Source: Hoyosella levis
Lineage (GTDB): Bacteria > Actinomycetota > Actinomycetes > Mycobacteriales > Mycobacteriaceae
Direction: 5' to 3'
DNA length: 64,000 nt
NCBI RefSeq assembly: GCF_026008515.1
Contig: NZ_BQYM01000005.1
Coordinates: 173,815-237,814 of the forward strand
The notes under the pieces were generated by a model that searched no databases, was not told the DNA's origin, and saw only the letters and a program-made list of their open reading frames with translations. Numbering within the stretch: position 1 is the stretch's first letter; the number at the start of each line of letters is the position of its first letter. Shown here one piece after another: positions 1 to 8,798 of the stretch. The translations under genes were made by a program, and so were the position numbers.

Positions 1-1137
1 GGCGAGCTCGGCAAGGAAGTCATCATCGCGTTCCAGCGCCTCGGCGTCGAGGTCATCGCCGTGGATCGCTATGCCAAGGCGCCCGGCCACCAGGTCGCCC
101 ACCGCTCGCATGTCATCGACATGACGGACAGGGACGCGCTGCTCGCGCTGATCAAGCACGAGAAGCCGCACTACGTCGTTCCCGAGATCGAAGCCATCGC
201 TACCGACGCCCTCGCCGAAGCCGTGGCCAGCGACATCACCGAGGTCATCCCCACCGCCCGCGCGACCCAGCTCACCATGAACCGCGAAGGCATCCGCCGC
301 CTCGCCGCCGAGGAGCTCGGCCTGCCCACCTCGCCCTATGCCTTCGCCGACACCTACGACGAGCTTGCTGCCGCCACCGAGCGCATCGGCTACCCCTGCG
401 TGGTCAAGCCGATCATGTCCTCCTCCGGCAAGGGCCAATCCGTCGTCCACGACGCTGACGGCCTCGAATCCGCGTGGGAGTACGCCCACGCCGGCGGCCG
501 TGTCCACAACAATCGCGTCATCGTCGAGGGATTCGTCGACTTCGACTACGAGATCACCCTCCTCACCGTGCGATCAACCCATTCCGGCGCCATCACCACC
601 TCCTTCTGCGCGCCCATCGGGCACCGCCAGGTCGCCGGTGACTATGTCGAGTCCTGGCAGCCCCACCCCATGAGCGATGCAGCGCTCTCCGCTGCCGAGG
701 GCGTCGCCGCGAGTATCACCGCCGCGCTCGGTGGTCGCGGCGTCTTTGGCGTCGAGCTGTTCGTCAAGGGCGACGAGGTCTACTTCTCCGAGGTCAGCCC
801 GCGCCCGCATGACACCGGTCTCGTCACTCTTGCCACCCAGCGGCTATCCCAGTTCGAGCTGCATGCCCGCGCGGTGCTCCGGCTCCCCGTTGACACCACC
901 CTGCTCAGCCCGGGCGCTTCCGCGGTCATCTACGGTGGCGTCGATGCGCGCGCTATCCAGTTCCAGGGCGTCGACGAGGCGCTCGCGATTCCTGGCACCG
1001 ATATCCGGTTGTTCGGCAAGCCCGTGAGCTTCGAGAACCGGCGCATGGGCGTCGCCGTTGCTGTGGCCGGCACCATTGACGAGGCCCGCGAGAACGCCAC
1101 CAAGGCTGCCTCCTGCGTCACCGCTGTCACCCCGTAG
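1..1137 (+). CDS. purT: Formate-dependent GAR transformylase PurT (5' truncated)
   Basis: Reading frame 1 is open from the first base, and its first residues ([24 protein letters not shown] region) match the N-terminal nucleotide-binding loop of PurT, so only a short N-terminus is outside the window. PurT converts GAR, formate and ATP to formyl-GAR in purine synthesis. The ATP-grasp fold shows in the glycine-rich stretch [20 protein letters not shown] and in the Mg/ATP motif [14 protein letters not shown]. The C-terminal domain is complete and ends at TAG. In M. tuberculosis purT (Rv0389) also lies just before the rhodanese-metZ pair; here five genes intervene. The identification is secure; only the missing start is uncertain. 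Confidence 0.95.
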   Translation, partial: GELGKEVIIAFQRLGVEVIAVDRYAKAPGHQVAHRSHVIDMTDRDALLALIKHEKPHYVVPEIEAIATDALAEAVASDITEVIPTARATQLTMNREGIRRLAAEELGLPTSPYAFADTYDELAAATERIGYPCVVKPIMSSSGKGQSVVHDADGLESAWEYAHAGGRVHNNRVIVEGFVDFDYEITLLTVRSTHSGAITTSFCAPIGHRQVAGDYVESWQPHPMSDAALSAAEGVAASITAALGGRGVFGVELFVKGDEVYFSEVSPRPHDTGLVTLATQRLSQFELHARAVLRLPVDTTLLSPGASAVIYGGVDARAIQFQGVDEALAIPGTDIRLFGKPVSFENRRMGVAVAVAGTIDEARENATKAASCVTAVTP

Positions 1138-1171
1138 CTGGTTCTCGCGTCGCCAGGGCTTCTCATCGCCA

Positions 1172-1221
1172 GTGTGCGATTTCCGTCAGCCTTCGCGGAG
1201 AATCTGTCGTTTCTCGCACAC
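1172..1221. terminator. Imperfect palindrome after purT (junction palindrome A)
   Basis: Left arm GTGTGCGATTTCCGTCAG (1172-1189) and right arm CTGTCGTTTCTCGCACAC (1204-1221) pair at 13 of 18 positions. It lies 35 bp after the purT stop and is probably its terminator, although no T-run follows. The right arm is very close to the arms of the palindromes at 33195-33259 and 34842-34902. The rest of the gap to 1406 shows no gene. Confidence 0.55.
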
Positions 1222-1406
1222 GCGCGGATCCATGGCTGGCGAGCGGGGCACACTTCCTGGGCAGAGTCCGATGCTGTGCTGCGGCAGCGCCACCCGAATG
1301 TGATGTGAATCACAGCTAGGGGTGGAACCATTCGACGGCGTCCAGCATCTGTCTCGTGTGAAAGGGATGATCCTGGCTGCGATCCGGCGGCCAACGCGGA
1401 GGTGCC

Positions 1407-1700
1407 ATGCATGACTCGGAACTCGTAGCGGATACCGGTGCGCTCACCGCGCTGGCAGCCGAGGTCGAGCGCTGCGCTGGTGACGTCGGTTCGATCGACT
1501 TCGGCGTGGGCGCGCCGCCTGGGCTCGCTGGCTCGGGGCTTGATGCGGCAATCGCGGAGATCGTCGATGCGTCTGTCGCGGTGCGGGAAACACATGTGGA
1601 TGCGTTGCGCAGCCACGGTCGGCGCATCGCCGCTGCTTGTGACGGCTACGACGCAGCCGAGACGGCATCCGCGCAACGGCTCCTGGGGGCGTGGCCATGA
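1407..1700 (+). CDS. EspC-like (WXG100-related) small type VII secretion substrate
   Basis: This is a 97-residue, largely helical, alanine-rich protein with no signal peptide. Length and composition fit the EspC/DUF2580 family of ESX-secreted helical-hairpin proteins. Near the C-terminus Y81-DAA-E85 fits the YxxxD/E general type VII secretion signal. The start has GGAGG at 1398-1402. The stop overlaps the next start (ATGA at 1697-1700), so it is coupled to the DUF1023 hydrolase. No ESX core genes (eccC, eccD, mycP) are in the window, so export would need an apparatus encoded elsewhere. The family call is by eye and the secretion role is inferred. Confidence 0.6.
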   Translation: MHDSELVADTGALTALAAEVERCAGDVGSIDFGVGAPPGLAGSGLDAAIAEIVDASVAVRETHVDALRSHGRRIAAACDGYDAAETASAQRLLGAWP

Positions 1701-3385
1701 GCTCGGTCACCGTGTCGCGCGCACGGGCCCTGGCCTGGGAAGCCCTGGAGCATCACGCAGCGCTGTACGAGTCAGCCGCATCCTCCCTCGTGGCGTATTC
1801 CGATGCAGCGCTCGACGCGTTCGACGTCGTGCATCCACCGAGCTGGGATGGCGCCGCCGCTCGGCTGGCACGCGAACGCTTCATCGAGCAGCGGGCGTCG
1901 GGCCGCGCATCGGCAACGGACTTCGAGACAGCGGCCGCGGCAATGCGCCAGGTCGCGCGCACCATGCGGACGGAGCAATCAGCCGCGATGAGCACTGTGG
2001 GCGCAGCGATCATGGACGGTTTTGATGTCAGTGACTCATGGGGCGTGACCGCCCCGCAGGGGGCTAGCCTGCCGGAGGAGCGCGCGGTCAAGCTGGCGCA
2101 CCATCAGGAGCAGGTGAGTGCCGCCGCGAACGCGTTCCACGCATCTCTCGCGAGATCGATCGAGTCCTTGCGCGGCGCAATGCCCCAGCGGAAGTCCCCG
2201 GCAGGGGAATCCAGTGGCGGGGATCGTGCACCCGGACCTCCTGCGAATGGTTCGGCGAAGCAGAACCGCGATTACTGGGACGCGCTCACCGAGCAGCAGC
2301 GGACGTGGGTGCTCGAGGAGCATCCGGAGTGGATCGGCGATCTTGATGGCGTGCCGTCGGGCGTGCGGCATGAGGCGAACGTCGCGCAGATCGATAGCGA
2401 GCGCGCGCGCCTCGAGAGCCAGCGCAAGGACCTGGTCGGGGAGCTCGACGGCAACATGCTCGGCGGGGTGCTCTCTAACGCTGACGCGGAGCTCTGGTAC
2501 ACCGAGCGCAAGCTGGAAGACCTCGCCACGATCAAGGAACTGCTCAAGGACTATCCGGATGGCCGGTTGATGCTGCTCGATATGCGATCAGGGGAACGGG
2601 GCATGGCAGCGTTCGCGGTCGGGGACCCAGACAAGGCTGACCATGTCTCGGTCGCGACGCCTGGTTTCACCACCAACATCGCCGATTCCTTCGAGGGCAT
2701 GGTCAAGGAGACGGCAAGCCTGCAGCGCGAAGCTGAACGGCAGCTGTTCAACAATGGCAAGGGCGATGAGACTGTCGCCTCGATCGCATGGCTTGGATAC
2801 GAGCCACCACAGAATGACGGCCCCGGCTGGGCGGACATGCCTGTCAGCTTCACCGATGTCGCGCAGAGCGACCATGCCAAGGAGGGCGCGGCGAAGCTCG
2901 CATCCTTCTATGACGGGATCGCGGCGGCATCCGAGCAGGATGACCCACATATCACCGCGCTCGGCCACTCCTACGGCTCATACACGACAGGGCTCGCGTT
3001 GCAGGACCCTAGCCCGGGGCAGCCCGTCGATGACGCGGTGTTCTACGGCTCGCCAGGCATCAACGCCAGCGACGAGAAGGACCTCGGCCTCAAGGAAGGA
3101 CACGCGTACGTCATGGAGGCCGAAGGGGTGTGGAGCTTCATGGGCGGCGACGGAGATGCGATCGGTGATCTCGGCAACTTCGGCACATTTGGCCCCGACC
3201 CCACCGAGGCTGGCTTCGAGCAACTGTCCACCGACGAATCGATCACCCCCGATGGCATCGAGCGCGAGCACTCGACCGGTCACAGTGAGTATTCCCGCAT
3301 GGGAACGAATGGGGAGCTGAGAACATCGGGCTACAACATGGCTGTCATTGTCGGCGGTCTCCCGGATCAGGTGGTGCGCAGATGA
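1697..3385 (+). CDS. Alpha/beta hydrolase, DUF1023 family, with N-terminal helical region
   Basis: The protein has 562 residues. The C-terminal half is a DUF1023 alpha/beta hydrolase: the nucleophile elbow ITALGHSYGSYTTGLAL puts the catalytic serine near S425, followed by the FYGSPG motif usual in this family. The N-terminal ~170 residues are helical and alanine-rich, resembling ESX/WXG-type helical domains, with a low-complexity linker around residues 165-195. A GTG in frame at 1691 is possible, but the ATG at 1697 forms a perfect ATGA overlap with the upstream stop. The substrate is unknown. The neighbours, an EspC-like protein and a lipoprotein, suggest a cell-surface role. Confidence 0.8.
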   Translation: MSSVTVSRARALAWEALEHHAALYESAASSLVAYSDAALDAFDVVHPPSWDGAAARLARERFIEQRASGRASATDFETAAAAMRQVARTMRTEQSAAMSTVGAAIMDGFDVSDSWGVTAPQGASLPEERAVKLAHHQEQVSAAANAFHASLARSIESLRGAMPQRKSPAGESSGGDRAPGPPANGSAKQNRDYWDALTEQQRTWVLEEHPEWIGDLDGVPSGVRHEANVAQIDSERARLESQRKDLVGELDGNMLGGVLSNADAELWYTERKLEDLATIKELLKDYPDGRLMLLDMRSGERGMAAFAVGDPDKADHVSVATPGFTTNIADSFEGMVKETASLQREAERQLFNNGKGDETVASIAWLGYEPPQNDGPGWADMPVSFTDVAQSDHAKEGAAKLASFYDGIAAASEQDDPHITALGHSYGSYTTGLALQDPSPGQPVDDAVFYGSPGINASDEKDLGLKEGHAYVMEAEGVWSFMGGDGDAIGDLGNFGTFGPDPTEAGFEQLSTDESITPDGIEREHSTGHSEYSRMGTNGELRTSGYNMAVIVGGLPDQVVRR

Positions 3386-3951
3386 AGCGATCAGCCAGGC
3401 TAGCGATGGCTCTGCCGATCGTGGCGATCGCCATGGCCGTGAGCGGATGCGGAGGCATCATGGACAACCCTTACAACCATTCCGACGAAGAGATCGCCCA
3501 GGCCGCCGAGCTGATGCGCGATCTGCCGACGCTCGAGGAGACCGAGGCCACGATGGTCGCGGTGGTCGACGAGATCAAGGCCGCTGCGACCGCCATCAAC
3601 CCGGCGCTGCGGTGGGAGGAATCCCGGCCGAGACGCGCCGAGGGGTGCGGCGGCGCGTTCGCGAGGACGGACGGCTCCAGCGTGCGCATGCCCTTGTGGG
3701 GATCGCAGGCTCCCATCCCCGATGCGGACTGGCCGGAGATCCTCGCCGCCGCCCGTGAGATCGCCGCGAGAGCGGGCATCCACGATGTGAACGTCCGGGT
3801 CGACCAGCCGGGTGACCATGACGTCCTCCTCACCGGGGAGACCGGCAACCGGCTCCAGATCGGCACCAAGGTGGCGGCGAGCATCACCGGCGAGACGGGC
3901 TGCCGGTACAAGGCAGAGAGCATGCCTGCCGGGGAGCCACCGGCGTCGTAG
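3382..3951 (+). CDS. LppA-like secreted lipoprotein
   Basis: A 189-residue protein with a type II signal peptide: basic MKRSAR, a hydrophobic stretch, then lipobox VSGC with the lipidated Cys near residue 23. The mature part begins with a helical acidic region and later carries GGAFARTDGSSVRMPLWGS and a WPEIL segment, the layout I associate with the mycobacterial LppA/LppV lipoproteins. Function of that family is unknown. The start overlaps the previous stop as ATGA, making this the third gene of the 1407-3951 operon. A hairpin follows at 3969. Confidence 0.65.
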   Translation: MKRSARLAMALPIVAIAMAVSGCGGIMDNPYNHSDEEIAQAAELMRDLPTLEETEATMVAVVDEIKAAATAINPALRWEESRPRRAEGCGGAFARTDGSSVRMPLWGSQAPIPDADWPEILAAAREIAARAGIHDVNVRVDQPGDHDVLLTGETGNRLQIGTKVAASITGETGCRYKAESMPAGEPPAS

Positions 3952-3968
3952 GACTGGTAGCCCTGCTG

Positions 3969-3987
3969 GCACCGGGCAATCCGGTGC
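3969..3987. terminator. Hairpin after the lipoprotein gene
   Basis: GCACCGG, loop GCAAT, CCGGTGC: a perfect 7-bp stem 17 bp after the stop at 3951. There is no T-run, as is common for actinobacterial terminators. Confidence 0.45.
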
Positions 3988-4042
3988 TCGGTGCACGCAC
4001 CGGACGTGGCGCGCATCATCGCTGGCAGGCAGGCCGACCGGC

Positions 4043-4048
4043 TACCGT
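4043..4048 (+). promoter_or_regulatory. Candidate -10 element of a leaderless transcript
   Basis: TACCGT lies 7 nt before the ATG at 4056, where a -10 hexamer would place the transcription start at or next to the start codon. No good Shine-Dalgarno sequence precedes this ATG, which fits a leaderless mRNA. Confidence 0.4.
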
Positions 4049-4055
4049 ATGCCGC

Positions 4056-4538
4056 ATGAACCTGCTAGGCGAGCTTATCGTCGCTCTCGTCATCATCATC
4101 GGCATCATCGGTACCGTGCTGCCGATCCTGCCCGGCGTGATCGTCATCTTCGGCGCAGTGCTGGCCTGGGCCATCTTCGAGGGCACGACGCTCGGCTGGA
4201 TGATCTTTCTCATGGTCACGGGATTCATCGTCATCACGGGGGTGCTGCAGTACACCTGGCCGGGGAGGTCCCTACGCGATGCAGGAATCCCTACCCGGTC
4301 CATCGTGGTCGGGCTCGTCCTCGCTGTGGTCGGGTTCTTCGTCATCCCCGTCATTGGCCTGTTCATCGGCTTCATCGGGGGCACGTTCCTCGCCGAGACA
4401 GCCCGCGTCCGCCAAGCCGATGCGGCGTGGAATGCCACAGTGCATGCCACCAAGGCAGTCGTGCTCTCCACGCTGATCCAGCTCCTCGGAGCACTGGCCG
4501 CAGGTGCTACCTGGGCGATCGGCGCCTGGGTGCTGTAG
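4056..4538 (+). CDS. DUF456 family membrane protein
   Basis: A 160-residue integral membrane protein. It has hydrophobic segments from about residue 5 on, the glycine-rich VIIIGIIGTVLPILPG at the N-terminus and a second repeat-like GFFVIPVIGLFIGFIGG, as in DUF456 (PF04306). The molecular function of the family is unknown; the glycine-zipper-like segments suggest close helix packing. It appears monocistronic, convergent with fprA, and is followed by a tandem repeat and a perfect hairpin. Start chosen at the first ATG preceding the first membrane helix. Confidence 0.75.
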   Translation: MNLLGELIVALVIIIGIIGTVLPILPGVIVIFGAVLAWAIFEGTTLGWMIFLMVTGFIVITGVLQYTWPGRSLRDAGIPTRSIVVGLVLAVVGFFVIPVIGLFIGFIGGTFLAETARVRQADAAWNATVHATKAVVLSTLIQLLGALAAGATWAIGAWVL

Positions 4539-4554
4539 GCCCCCAGGCTCCCGG

Positions 4555-4618
4555 CCCACTGCGGTCCCACCCCGCTGCGATCCCACCCCACTGCGATCCC
4601 GGCCCGCTGCGATCCCAC
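4555..4618. repeat. Four tandem 16-bp units
   Basis: Units at 4555-4570, 4571-4586, 4587-4602 and 4603-4618 follow CCC(A/G)CTGCG(A/G)TCCC(A/G)(C/G). Units 2 and 4 are identical. The array sits in the convergent gap between the DUF456 gene and fprA, just before the hairpin at 4633. Confidence 0.85.
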
Positions 4619-4632
4619 GAATGCTCCACGCA

Positions 4633-4684
4633 GCACAGCAGCCCCCGGTGGATCCGTGGGGATCGCGGCCGGGGGCTGCTGTGC
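4633..4684. terminator. Bidirectional terminator between DUF456 gene and fprA
   Basis: GCACAGCAGCCCCCGG (4633-4648) and its exact reverse complement (4669-4684) form a perfect 16-bp stem with a 20-nt loop between convergent genes. Confidence 0.75.
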
Positions 4685-4693
4685 AGGATCGTG

Positions 4694-6073
4694 CTATTCC
4701 TCGTCAGTGACGCCGCTGGCGCGGAGCATCTCGTCGCGCTCGACGACCTTGATGCGGGGGCGCCCGTGCGGCTCGCCAAGAGCCTTCTCGTGAGCATCGA
4801 GCCGGTACCAGCCATCCCAGGTGGTGAACGGGACGCCCTTGCTGGTGAGGTGGTCGGTGATCGCGTCCTCGCGGGGATCGGTGGGCTCGGGCAGCGTCGG
4901 CATGTCCTCGAGGAGGCAGGCGATGGTCTCGTTCGCATCGCCCTTGGTGTGGCCGATCAAACCGATGGGGCCACGCTTGATCCAGCCGGTGACATAGATG
5001 CCGGGCAAGGCCTGGCCATCGTCGCCGGTGACGCGACCGGCCTCGTTGGGCACGGTGCCGGCCTGCTCGTCGAAGGGCAGCTTCGCGATGTTCTCCGACA
5101 GGTAGCCGACGGCGCGGTACACGGCCTGGACATCCCAGTCGGTGTACGTGCCGGTGCCGCGGACATTGCCGGTGCCGTCGAGCTCGGTGCGCTCGGTGCG
5201 TAGTCCGGTGACCTTGCCGTCGGCTCCGAGGATCTCGGTGGGGCTCTCGAAGAAGTGCAGGTAGATCTTGTTCGGCAGGCCCTTGGGATCGCGGATCGCG
5301 TAGTCCTGGATGATGTTGGCGACCTGGTCGACGATCTTCGACGAGCGCCGCGCGATCTCGGAGGCCTCGTCGTAATCGATATCGATCGGGTCAACGATCA
5401 CATCGACGTTGGGGGAGTGCGCGAGCTCCTTGAGCTCGAGCGGGGTGAACTTGGCCTGGGCGGGGCCGCGGCGGCCGAACACGTGGACCTCGCGGGCCTT
5501 GGAGGCGCTCAATCCCTCGTAGACATTGTGGGGGATCTCGGTCTCGAGCAGTTCGTCGGCAGTCTTGGCGAGCACGCGAGCCACATCGAGGGCGACGTTG
5601 CCAACGCCGAGGACGGCGACCTTCTCGGCCTCGAGGGGCCATTCGCGGGGCACGTCGGGGTGGCCGTCGTACCAGGACACGAAGTCGGCGGCGCCGTAGG
5701 AGCCATCGAGGTCGATGCCGGGGATCCCCAGGGCGCGGTCGGCGTTGGCGCCAGTGGCGAAGATGACCGCGTCGTAGAGGGAATGCAGCGTGGGCAGGTC
5801 GATGTCAGTGCCGTAGTCGACGTTGCCGAATAGCCGGACCTCAGGCTTGTCGAGCACCTTGTGCAGCGCCGTGATGATGCCCTTGATTCGGGGATGATCG
5901 GGCGCGACGCCATACCGGATCAGCCCGAAGGGGGCGGGCATGCGCTCGAAGATGTCGATGCTGACCCCCCGTTCAGCCGCGGCGTCTGATTTCATCAAGG
6001 CGTCAGCGGCATAGATGCCGGCGGGGCCGGACCCGACGATTCCAACTCGCAACGGCCGATTCTGGTCAGTCAT
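4694..6073 (-). CDS. fprA: NADPH-ferredoxin reductase FprA
   Basis: A 459-residue flavoprotein, the length of mycobacterial FprA and of adrenodoxin reductase. The FAD-binding glycine-rich loop GIVGSGPAGIYAAD is at residues 11-24, the family motif APFGLIRYGVAPDHP follows at 47-61, and the NADPH-binding VAVLGVGNVALDVAR is at 152-166. It moves electrons between NADPH and ferredoxin, for example to supply cytochromes P450 or iron metabolism. It is transcribed alone, divergent from the rhodanese gene. A TGGACA inverted repeat lies about 30 bp upstream of its start. Start ATG chosen because the FAD loop begins at the expected distance. Confidence 0.93.
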   Translation of the reverse strand: MTDQNRPLRVGIVGSGPAGIYAADALMKSDAAAERGVSIDIFERMPAPFGLIRYGVAPDHPRIKGIITALHKVLDKPEVRLFGNVDYGTDIDLPTLHSLYDAVIFATGANADRALGIPGIDLDGSYGAADFVSWYDGHPDVPREWPLEAEKVAVLGVGNVALDVARVLAKTADELLETEIPHNVYEGLSASKAREVHVFGRRGPAQAKFTPLELKELAHSPNVDVIVDPIDIDYDEASEIARRSSKIVDQVANIIQDYAIRDPKGLPNKIYLHFFESPTEILGADGKVTGLRTERTELDGTGNVRGTGTYTDWDVQAVYRAVGYLSENIAKLPFDEQAGTVPNEAGRVTGDDGQALPGIYVTGWIKRGPIGLIGHTKGDANETIACLLEDMPTLPEPTDPREDAITDHLTSKGVPFTTWDGWYRLDAHEKALGEPHGRPRIKVVERDEMLRASGVTDEE

Positions 6074-6099
6074 CAGAAGCGCTTAACCTCATTCTGGGG

Positions 6100-6117
6100 T
6101 GGACAGTCGAGTGTCCA
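6100..6117. promoter_or_regulatory. Inverted repeat in the fprA/rhodanese divergent region
   Basis: TGGACA, 6-nt spacer GTCGAG, TGTCCA: an exact 6-bp dyad 27 bp upstream of the fprA start codon. It is a possible operator; the cognate regulator is not identifiable. Confidence 0.35.
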
Positions 6118-6246
6118 GTGTAGATTAGAAATTCCGGCACTGGTAAGCCTGCTCTAACCTGCTAGGTGCCCGGCCCCCTCCTGAGCCGCTGGCTGCATAT
6201 GCCTGCCAGTGTGCGCGCGAGCCCCCCGGTATGGAACTCTGTAGGG

Positions 6247-6660
6247 GTGAGCTACGCAGGTGACATCAGCCCCGAGCAGGCATGGCAGATGCTCGAGAAC
6301 GATCCCGAGGCAGTCCTCGTCGACGTCCGCACCCAGGCCGAGTGGAACTATGTGGGTGTGCCCGATGTCTCATCGCTGGGCAAGCGGACCGTCTTCGTCG
6401 AGTGGGTCGGTTTCCCCACTGGCGCGCGCAACGCGGACTTCCTCCACGATCTCGCCGCCGCCGGCATCCACCCTGGCCAGCCGCTGGTGTTCCTCTGCCG
6501 GTCGGGCCAGCGCTCCATCGGTTCGGCGCAGCTCGCTACCTCCGCGGGCCTCGGCCCTGCCTTTAACGTCCTGGACGGGTTCGAGGGCGCCATCGACGAC
6601 CAGGGTCATCGCGGTCATCGCGGCTGGCGCGCCCTTGGCCTGCCGTGGAGGCAGTCATGA
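6247..6660 (+). CDS. Rhodanese-like sulfurtransferase (Rv0390 type)
   Basis: A 137-residue single rhodanese domain. The active-site loop is FLCRSGQRSIG with catalytic C84, and the C-terminus NVLDGFEGAIDDQGHRGHRG followed by GWRALGLPWRQ matches the Rv0390 group. Start: GTG at 6247 gives MSYAGDISPEQAW, aligning with the M. tuberculosis protein; an upstream in-frame start at 6166 would add 27 residues of non-domain sequence. The stop overlaps the metZ start (ATGA), so the two are translationally coupled. A role in sulfur transfer or sulfide handling linked to methionine synthesis is inferred from this coupling. Confidence 0.85.
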   Translation: MSYAGDISPEQAWQMLENDPEAVLVDVRTQAEWNYVGVPDVSSLGKRTVFVEWVGFPTGARNADFLHDLAAAGIHPGQPLVFLCRSGQRSIGSAQLATSAGLGPAFNVLDGFEGAIDDQGHRGHRGWRALGLPWRQS

Positions 6661-7856
6661 GCCTCCCGCCGCAGCGTCCGCTGCCCGGGAGCGTCCGCCC
6701 CGAGACCATTGGCGTGCGTGGTGGCCTCGCGCGGTCCGGCTACGAGGAGACCGCCGAGGCGCTCTATCTCACGTCCGGCTATGTGTATGAGTCCGCCGGT
6801 GCCGCCGAGCAGGCCTTCATCGATGGTGATCGCTTCGTCTATTCCCGCTATGGCAATCCCACCGTCGCGATGTTCGAGGAGCGGCTGCGCCTCATGGACG
6901 GTGCCGAGGCATGCTTCGGCACGGCGAGCGGCATGGCGGCGGTCTTCGTGGCGCTCGGCGCGCTGCTGAAGGCCGGCGACCGGCTCGTGGCGGCCCGCAG
7001 CCTGTTCGGCTCCTGCTTCGTGGTGTGCAACGAGATCCTTCCCCGATGGGGCATCGAGACGGAGTTCGTCGACGGCGAGGACCTCGATCAGTGGGAGCAG
7101 GCGCTCGCGAAGCCGACCGCTGCCGTGTTCTTCGAGACGCCGGCCAACCCGATGCAGGCACTCGTGGATGTGCAGCGGGTCGCTGAGCTCGCCCACGCTG
7201 CCGGGGCGAAGGTCGTGCTCGACAATGTCTTCGCGACCCCGTTGCTGCAGCGGGGCTTCGAGCTCGGCGCGGACGTGGTGGTGTACTCCGGCACCAAGCA
7301 CATCGATGGCCAGGGCCGGGTCCTGGGCGGCGCGATCCTGGGGCCCAAGGACTACATCGACGGCCCCGTTCAGACACTGATGCGCCATACCGGTCCCGCG
7401 CTGAGCCCGTTCAACGCGTGGGTGATGCTCAAGGGCCTCGAGACGCTGGGCATCCGCATCAAGCAGCAGAACGAGGCTGCCCATCGCATCGCCGAGTTCC
7501 TCGACGAGCACCCCGCCACCCGCTGGGTTCGCTACCCCTTCCTGCCCTCGCACCCGCAGTACGAGCTCGCGAAGCGGCAGATGCTCGGCGGCGGCACCGT
7601 GGTGACGTTCGAGCTCGATGCCGAGGATGGCAAGGCGCGCGCCTTCGAGGTGCTCGACAAGCTGCGGATCATCGATATCTCCAACAACCTCGGCGATTCG
7701 AAGACCCTGATCACCCACCCCGCCACCACCACCCACCGCGCCATGGGGCCCGAGGGACGCGCGACCGTCGGCATCACCGACGGCGTGGTCCGCATCTCCG
7801 TGGGGCTCGAGCACGTCGACGACCTCATCGAGGACCTGCAGCAAGCACTCGCGTGA
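6657..7856 (+). CDS. metZ: O-succinylhomoserine sulfhydrylase MetZ
   Basis: A 399-residue PLP enzyme of the Cys/Met metabolism family. It makes homocysteine directly from O-succinylhomoserine and sulfide. Seen: YSRYGNPT near residue 62 and the PLP lysine in YSGTKHIDGQGR, K214. Length and motifs match mycobacterial MetZ (Rv0391). Start: the ATG at 6657 overlaps the rhodanese stop and has GGAGG at 6647-6651; an in-frame GTG at 6645 lies inside that ribosome-binding region and is less likely. The downstream gene is convergent and only 18 bp away. Confidence 0.93.
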   Translation: MSLPPQRPLPGSVRPETIGVRGGLARSGYEETAEALYLTSGYVYESAGAAEQAFIDGDRFVYSRYGNPTVAMFEERLRLMDGAEACFGTASGMAAVFVALGALLKAGDRLVAARSLFGSCFVVCNEILPRWGIETEFVDGEDLDQWEQALAKPTAAVFFETPANPMQALVDVQRVAELAHAAGAKVVLDNVFATPLLQRGFELGADVVVYSGTKHIDGQGRVLGGAILGPKDYIDGPVQTLMRHTGPALSPFNAWVMLKGLETLGIRIKQQNEAAHRIAEFLDEHPATRWVRYPFLPSHPQYELAKRQMLGGGTVVTFELDAEDGKARAFEVLDKLRIIDISNNLGDSKTLITHPATTTHRAMGPEGRATVGITDGVVRISVGLEHVDDLIEDLQQALA

Positions 7857-7874
7857 ACGGGGACGGCGTCGGCT

Positions 7875-8798
7875 TCAGCGGTCAGCGTGGTTCCCGGCTC
7901 TCCTAGCGCAGGGAGTCTCTAGCTCGGGGAGCTCCCAGTAGGAGCCGAGCTGGCGGTCGAGCCATTCCGGGTACTTCGATAGCCCGCCCACCGGGTATGG
8001 GGTGGTCTCGCCGAACCAGATCTCGCCATCGAGCTCATACAGGTCGACGCGCAGGAAATCGAACCCGTGGGCGATCTCCGAGGCCAGCGCGAGCATGGCA
8101 TCGAGGCGGCGCGGCCGGGGCATGTCGGGCCCGGCGGGGGTAGCGACCGGCACTTCCTGGCGCACCCAGTCCGGCGTGTAGTAGTTGACCGTGAGCTGGT
8201 CATGTCGATTGGCCTCCACGACGATGAAGCGTGGAACGCCGTGGAAAACCAGGAACTTGTAGTCCGGGGGCAGGGTTGTGCCGTCGCCAAGCCGTTCCTC
8301 GAAGACAAACCGCGGAGTCGCGAACTGGTAGGCCCATTCGCCCAGCACGGTCCAGTTCGGCTGGTGCATCCATCCGCGGGTCTGGTTCAGGAGCTCATCA
8401 GTATCGGGCGGTCCCGTGCCCTCGATGATCTGCTGGGATCGGTGCGCGGGCTTGAGCACCCACGGGCATTCCCACGTTTCCTGTGGTGCGTGCCGTGCTT
8501 GCTCCAGGGAGCGCCCCGACCACAGGGTGCGGGGTATGCAGATGCTCCCTCCGAGCCGCTCGCGCACGATGTCCTTCATGGCTACCTTGTCGCAGGTGGG
8601 CTTGAGGAGTTCGCGCCGATCATGGACTATCCGCCAGTTCACCTTGTGCGTGAAGAGCTCAGGGGACCTGAGGTTGGCCATCCGCCCATTGTGAGTGGCC
8701 GCATACATCAGCTGCCGTCGCATCGCTAGCGGCATCGCCCCGAGCGCATGCCCAAGGGCTGTGTTTGTGGCACGGCGGGCCTGCCCGGCTCGATTCAT
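7875..8798 (-). CDS. TupA-like ATP-grasp family protein
   Basis: A 307-residue protein resembling the TupA-like ATP-grasp enzymes found in polysaccharide and teichuronopeptide loci. Seen: CPWVLKPAHRSQQII (the lysine strand of an ATP-grasp), PPDYKFLVFHGVPRFIVVEA, then FDFLRVDLYELDGEIWFGETTPYP, the acidic metal-binding strands. Such enzymes usually join a carboxylate to an amine through an acyl phosphate. It is the last gene of the minus-strand operon with the NRPS; stop and start overlap (ATGA at 8795-8798), so it is very likely needed for the same product. Its substrate cannot be read from sequence. Confidence 0.65.
   Translation of the reverse strand: MNRAGQARRATNTALGHALGAMPLAMRRQLMYAATHNGRMANLRSPELFTHKVNWRIVHDRRELLKPTCDKVAMKDIVRERLGGSICIPRTLWSGRSLEQARHAPQETWECPWVLKPAHRSQQIIEGTGPPDTDELLNQTRGWMHQPNWTVLGEWAYQFATPRFVFEERLGDGTTLPPDYKFLVFHGVPRFIVVEANRHDQLTVNYYTPDWVRQEVPVATPAGPDMPRPRRLDAMLALASEIAHGFDFLRVDLYELDGEIWFGETTPYPVGGLSKYPEWLDRQLGSYWELPELETPCARRAGNHADR

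Noticed and set aside
4555..4618. Possible CRISPR array
   Set aside because: The 16-bp units are directly adjacent with no spacers and there are no cas genes.
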